From positions 1-9,420 of the forward strand of contig JAISZW010000124.1 in NCBI GenBank assembly GCA_031284445.1: DNA of 9,420 nucleotides. The letters run 5' to 3'. This stretch comes from Candidatus Methanovirga basalitermitum (GTDB lineage: Archaea > Methanobacteriota > Methanobacteria > Methanobacteriales > Methanobacteriaceae). The notes below the pieces were generated by a model. It had not been told where the DNA came from, made no database searches, and saw only the letters and a program-made list of their open reading frames with translations. The translations under genes were made by a program, and so were the position numbers. Shown here piece after piece: positions 6,329 through 9,420 of the stretch. Numbering within the stretch: position 1 is the first letter of the stretch; every line of letters begins with the position of its first letter.

Positions 6329-7504
6329 ATGTGTTCTAATTTTTGTGATATGATGTTTAAAGAAAAAAAATATGGCAGAGTTGCTAAAAATATTCCTAAA
6401 GGGTTTTATTCTGCTAATGATTTTTTTGAATATCTTTTTAATAATAAAGATATGATTTGGATGGGTCAAAATACTAACCATCTACATAAAGAAGATTATA
6501 TTTACAACGGAATGGCAGAATGTTTAGAAAGTAGAGAATATTCTAAATATCCTCCTTCTGAAGGATTTTCAGAACTCAAAAGCTTAATACTAAACGATTT
6601 AGGACTGAAAGATAGTGAGGTTTTAATAAGTTCAGGAGGAACAGACTCACTTTATCTTGCTATGAATACTATTTTAGAACCTCACCATAATGTAATCACT
6701 ACTGATCCAGGTTATTTAATTATAGATAATTTTGCAAGTAGGTTTGCCAATAAAGTTATCCAAATCCCTATTTATAACAAAGAATGTGGTTATAAACTAA
6801 CACCAAGGCTCCTTAAAGAGAACATGGATAAAAATACTAAGATAGTTGTTCTTATTGATCCACTAAATCCATTAGGCACCGCATATACTTCTGAAGAGAT
6901 TGAAAAATTTGCGAAAATAGCTATTGAAAATGATATTTATCTGATTCATGATGTAACATATAAAGATTTTGCAAGAGAACACTACTCTATAGCAAAATGT
7001 GCTCCAGATAATAGTATAACCATTTATAGTTTTTCAAAAGTATTTGGAATGGCAGGATTGAGAATTGGTGCTATGGTGTCTAATGTGGATGTTATTTCAG
7101 CTGTTAAATCTATAATAATCAATGATTTGGGAACAAATATAATTGCTCAAGCAGGAGCAATATCTGCCATAAAATCTAAAAATAAATGGATAGATGATAT
7201 TGTAAACACTACGAGAAATAATCAAAAGCTAATTAAATCAATGATAGACGATGTCAATGATGTTTTCATTGTAAACTATCCTTCTGATGGAAATATGTTA
7301 GCTATTGATGTTGAAAAGGCAGGAATTAACTCAAAAGAACTTGCAGAATATCTTTTAGATAAAAATATCTTTACAAGAAGTGGAACTTATACGAGTTCTC
7401 GTTTTGGAGATAAATATCTTAGGATTAGTTTTTCTATCCCTGAAGAAGAAGTTAAGATCTTTAATCAAGAGTTTCCAAAAGCAATTGAAGTTCTTAGAAA
7501 ATAA
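6329..7504 (+). CDS. PLP-dependent class I/II aminotransferase
   Basis: This fold-type I pyridoxal-phosphate enzyme probably transfers an amino group between an amino acid and a 2-oxo acid; the substrate cannot be read from sequence. The 391-residue length is normal. Family landmarks are the cofactor phosphate-binding SSGGTDS (101-107), DPLNPLG (177-183) where the Asn contacts the PLP ring, HDVTY (207-211) with Asp208 and Tyr211, the Schiff-base lysine Lys237 in YSFSKVFGMAGLRIG (233-247), and the carboxylate-binding arginine in KYLRIS (Arg365). Relatives include HisC-like, aspartate and CobD-like enzymes, so an aromatic, histidinol-phosphate or related role is possible. The start is uncertain: ATG at 6329 has no clear Shine-Dalgarno, and in-frame ATGs at 6350 and 6353 would remove a Cys-containing MCSNFCD stretch. 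The mop gene starts 18 bp downstream, implying co-transcription. Confidence 0.9.
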   Translation: MCSNFCDMMFKEKKYGRVAKNIPKGFYSANDFFEYLFNNKDMIWMGQNTNHLHKEDYIYNGMAECLESREYSKYPPSEGFSELKSLILNDLGLKDSEVLISSGGTDSLYLAMNTILEPHHNVITTDPGYLIIDNFASRFANKVIQIPIYNKECGYKLTPRLLKENMDKNTKIVVLIDPLNPLGTAYTSEEIEKFAKIAIENDIYLIHDVTYKDFAREHYSIAKCAPDNSITIYSFSKVFGMAGLRIGAMVSNVDVISAVKSIIINDLGTNIIAQAGAISAIKSKNKWIDDIVNTTRNNQKLIKSMIDDVNDVFIVNYPSDGNMLAIDVEKAGINSKELAEYLLDKNIFTRSGTYTSSRFGDKYLRISFSIPEEEVKIFNQEFPKAIEVLRK

Positions 7505-7510
7505 GTTAAT

Positions 7511-7515
7511 GGAGG
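7511..7515 (+). promoter_or_regulatory. Shine-Dalgarno of mop
   Basis: GGAGG, the strongest ribosome binding site in the window, lies seven bases before the ATG at 7523 in the short gap after the aminotransferase stop. It implies efficient, independent translation of the small second gene of the operon. Confidence 0.75.
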
Positions 7516-7522
7516 AATTTTT

Positions 7523-7732
7523 ATGCAATTAAGTGCAAGAAATATAATAGATGGTAAAGTTAGTGATGTTGAACTTGGTGCTGTAATGGCAAAAGTTAAA
7601 ATAGAGGTTTCAAAGCCTGGAATAATAACTGCTTTAGTTTCAAAAGAAGCAATTGAAGATTTAAATGTTAAAAAAGGAGATGATATTTCAGCTATTATAA
7701 AATCAACTGAAATAATAATTGCTAAAAAATAG
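7523..7732 (+). CDS. mop: Mop-domain (TOBE-like) molybdate/tungstate-binding protein
   Basis: This 69-residue protein is essentially one Mop/TOBE domain, opening with LSARN-IIDGKV and continuing through GAVMAKVKIEV, ITALVSKEAIEDL and VKKGDDISAIIKSTEIII, the usual pattern of molbindin-type proteins. In that family, single domains assemble into oligomers that bind molybdate or tungstate at subunit interfaces, acting as intracellular oxyanion stores. In methanogens such metals serve formylmethanofuran dehydrogenase and formate dehydrogenase. No transporter or molybdopterin gene is visible in this window, so the link is inferred from the family only. The ATG is fixed by GGAGG. The gene follows the aminotransferase by 18 bp and was probably transcribed with it. 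No clear terminator follows, only a CTTTTTG tract. Confidence 0.85.
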   Translation: MQLSARNIIDGKVSDVELGAVMAKVKIEVSKPGIITALVSKEAIEDLNVKKGDDISAIIKSTEIIIAKK

Positions 7733-7838
7733 CTTTTTGAATTGTTCAACTTTCTGATAGATGAATTTTGGTATTGAATAAAGAATATTAGTTTTTGAAG
7801 AAGAATTAAAGAATTCACTTGAGTTTTAAGATGATAAA

Positions 7839-9200
7839 ATGTTGAAGGATCTTGGATTGAAAAAGAAATATGATTCAGATACAGATGATATGATTCATGA
7901 TTTTTACACTCCAACTCTTTCTAATTCTTCTAAATATTACAGATTATCAGGATTCTTTTCTTCTACTGTTTTAAGAGCCGTTGCAAGAGGAATGAAAAAT
8001 TTTATTAATAATAATGGAAAAATGTCTTTGATTTGTAGTGCTTTACTATCAGAAGAAGATATAGGAATTATAGAAAAGACAAACGAAGACCCTTCAAAGA
8101 TTCTTGAGAAATATCTGATAGATAGGATAGACATTGAGGATGAGTTTACTAAAGATCATGTTGGAGCATTAGGTTGGATGCTTGCAAAAGGAAACCTTGA
8201 AATAAAAATAGCTATTGTGGATGAAAAAGGTACTGGAATGTTTCATCAAAAAATAGGGATCTTAGAAGATTTAGACGGTAATGGAATAGCTTTTAGTGGA
8301 TCTAACAATGAAACAGAGACAGGTTTAAAGTACAATGTGGAAGATTTTAAAGTATTTAGGAATTGGTTAAAAGTCGAAGAAGAATATTTTCAACAAGACT
8401 ATGATAAATTTTTTAAGTATTGGAATAATTTAAGTAATAGAACGAGGGTAATAGAACTCCCAATAGCTATTAAGGAAAAAATCATGAAAATAGCTCCAAA
8501 AAACCTTGAGGATATTCATTTAACAAGTTCTGATAAAGAGGTAGCTTGTCCTGATCTAGAAACTATTGAACACCAGGAAACGATGAAATTAAGAGATTAT
8601 CAAAAAGAAGCTATTGAAAATTGGTTTAAAAATGGTAAAAAAGGAATATTTGAAATGGCAACTGGGTCTGGCAAAACATTCACTTCGTTAGAAGCTTATA
8701 AAAGATTAAGTGATGAAAAAAATGCTCTCTTAACAATTATAGCATGCCCAACCTCTCATTTAGTAGATTAGTGGGGAAAAGAAGTTGAAAATTATGATGT
8801 TGATTTTAATTTAGCTCATAAATCTCTTAAAGAAACCATGAAGAGAAGAATTACTAGAATGATTAATACAATACGAAAAGTGGATACTATATTATTTATT
8901 TCTAATAGAAATGAGCCCGAAAATCACTTCAAAACTTTTTTGTCTGGATTTAAAAGACTGTATGATAAGCATTTGATATATACTAATATTAGGCATTCAG
9001 AACATTCAGATTTTAGTTTTAAACAAGAAGTAATTAGTAATGAGATGGAATTTATTGAATTTTGTTTTAATGACTCATGGGAAGGTTCTTCGGATGAGAA
9101 TAGCAGGGATTATAATCCTTTTTGGTGGTTGGGTAATGAAAATAACTGGGACAAGGTAATGAAACACATTAAAATATCCAATAAACATGATTTTTCTTAA
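7839..9200 (+). pseudogene. Broken phospholipase D-like/superfamily 2 helicase gene with in-frame TAG
   Basis: The reading frame runs 453 codons to TAA at 9198, interrupted by TAG at 8769-8771 (codon 311). Codons 20-200 resemble a PLD-like nuclease domain: YRLSGFF (34-40), an HxK motif HQK (136-138) and SGSNNETE (153-160). A helicase start follows: LRDYQKEA (251-258, Q motif) and Walker A ATGSGKT (274-280), then motif Ia-like ACPTSHLVD before the TAG and WGKEVENY after it, where related helicases usually read a glutamine (…QW). No DEAD/DEAH box or later motif follows, and the family is usually much longer, so a large part is missing. The tail from about codon 355 to 453 does not look like helicase and I do not recognise it. 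Intact relatives occur in accessory and defence islands. A translated fragment of 310 residues (7839-8771) would keep the PLD domain and Walker A. The ATG follows a weak GATGAT. Confidence 0.75.
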
Positions 9201-9420
9201 ACAAAGCTTGAAAATTAACAAAAATTTACATTCACAAACAATATAAAATCATTGATTTCAAAAATATTTCATCAGTAAAATTTTAGATAGTGCTTGATTG
9301 AATAGGGTGTTAGATTTTTGACAAAAATCGAAGCATGAACAAATCTATTTCGCCATGTTTTAAGGTTTTAATCATGCTGTTTTCTAAAAGTACATTTTTA
9401 TATGGGATTTTAAATTAAAA
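9201..9420. other. Non-coding right end of the window
   Basis: No reading frame of useful length is present, and no continuation of the helicase can be found. A triloop hairpin GATTTTT/AAAAATC (9313-9329, loop GAC) resembles those of the array upstream of mat. A possible inverted copy of the dispersed repeat occupies 9306-9393. Confidence 0.5.
9306..9393 (-). repeat. Possible third, strongly diverged copy of the dispersed repeat
   Basis: Read on the minus strand, this stretch shares ordered blocks with copy A at the same internal distances: ATGTACTTTT.GAAAA at the start (15 of 16), ACATG or CATG at positions 37-40 and GATTTT at positions 65-70, plus an ACAC near the end. Outside the blocks similarity is poor: about 38 of the first 70 positions agree without gaps. 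A 12-bp TGATTTTATATT also follows in the same order at 9251-9240 (118-129 in copy A). In DNA this rich in A and T the call is tentative. Confidence 0.35.

Noticed and set aside
7465..7914. A 149-codon open frame on the minus strand across mop and the following gap
   Set aside because: It lies opposite the well-supported mop gene and the ends of two other genes, has low-complexity Ser/Ile/Leu/Phe-rich content and no recognisable domain; it is the antisense shadow of A/T-rich coding DNA.
8769..8771. TAG read as pyrrolysine instead of stop
   Set aside because: No pylT or pylS or methylamine methyltransferase is visible, the organism type suggested is not known for pyrrolysine use, and the helicase downstream of the TAG is also missing its core motifs, which fits decay.
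27..9393. A composite transposon bounded by the inverted outer repeats
   Set aside because: The right-hand copy is too diverged, there is no transposase and the enclosed genes include essential housekeeping genes mat and ileS.

Overview
The window looks like a chromosomal segment of a very AT-rich methanogenic archaeon of the order Methanobacteriales, most likely Methanobrevibacter or a close relative. The case rests on an archaeal-type S-adenosylmethionine synthetase (not bacterial MetK), a free-standing Mop-domain protein of the kind found in methanogens, archaeal TATA-like boxes upstream of genes, GGAGG/GTGAT Shine-Dalgarno sequences, and long intergenic tracts that are extremely rich in A and T. 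The species is inferred from sequence character only.

Layout. Positions 1-1076 hold no gene but are densely structured: two diverged copies of a roughly 90-bp dispersed repeat (27-113 and 879-963), a pair of 27-bp direct repeats flanking a hairpin (507-599), a run of seven or eight closely packed short hairpins (630-863), and a perfect 18-bp tandem duplication (946-981). Then comes the archaeal methionine adenosyltransferase gene (1077-2291). The next gap (2292-3016) contains a 373-bp element with 17-bp terminal inverted repeats and a 5-bp target duplication, best read as a MITE, followed by the ileS promoter region. ileS (3017-6220) is intact. A promoter-like box precedes a PLP-dependent aminotransferase (6329-7504) and a small Mop-domain gene (7523-7732), which look like a two-gene operon. 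The window ends with a broken gene (7839-9200): a phospholipase D-like domain joined to the start of a superfamily 2 helicase, interrupted by an in-frame TAG and lacking every helicase motif after motif Ia. The last 220 bases are non-coding and carry a possible third, inverted copy of the dispersed repeat.

How the genes relate. mat and ileS are housekeeping genes (SAM supply and isoleucyl-tRNA charging), each apparently with its own promoter. The aminotransferase and Mop genes are probably co-transcribed, but no biochemical link is evident from sequence. The helicase remnant resembles PLD-helicase proteins often found in accessory or defence regions, and is probably the decayed relic of such a system. 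I see no complete new system here. The most unusual material is the non-coding repeat and hairpin architecture upstream of mat, the MITE, and the decaying helicase.
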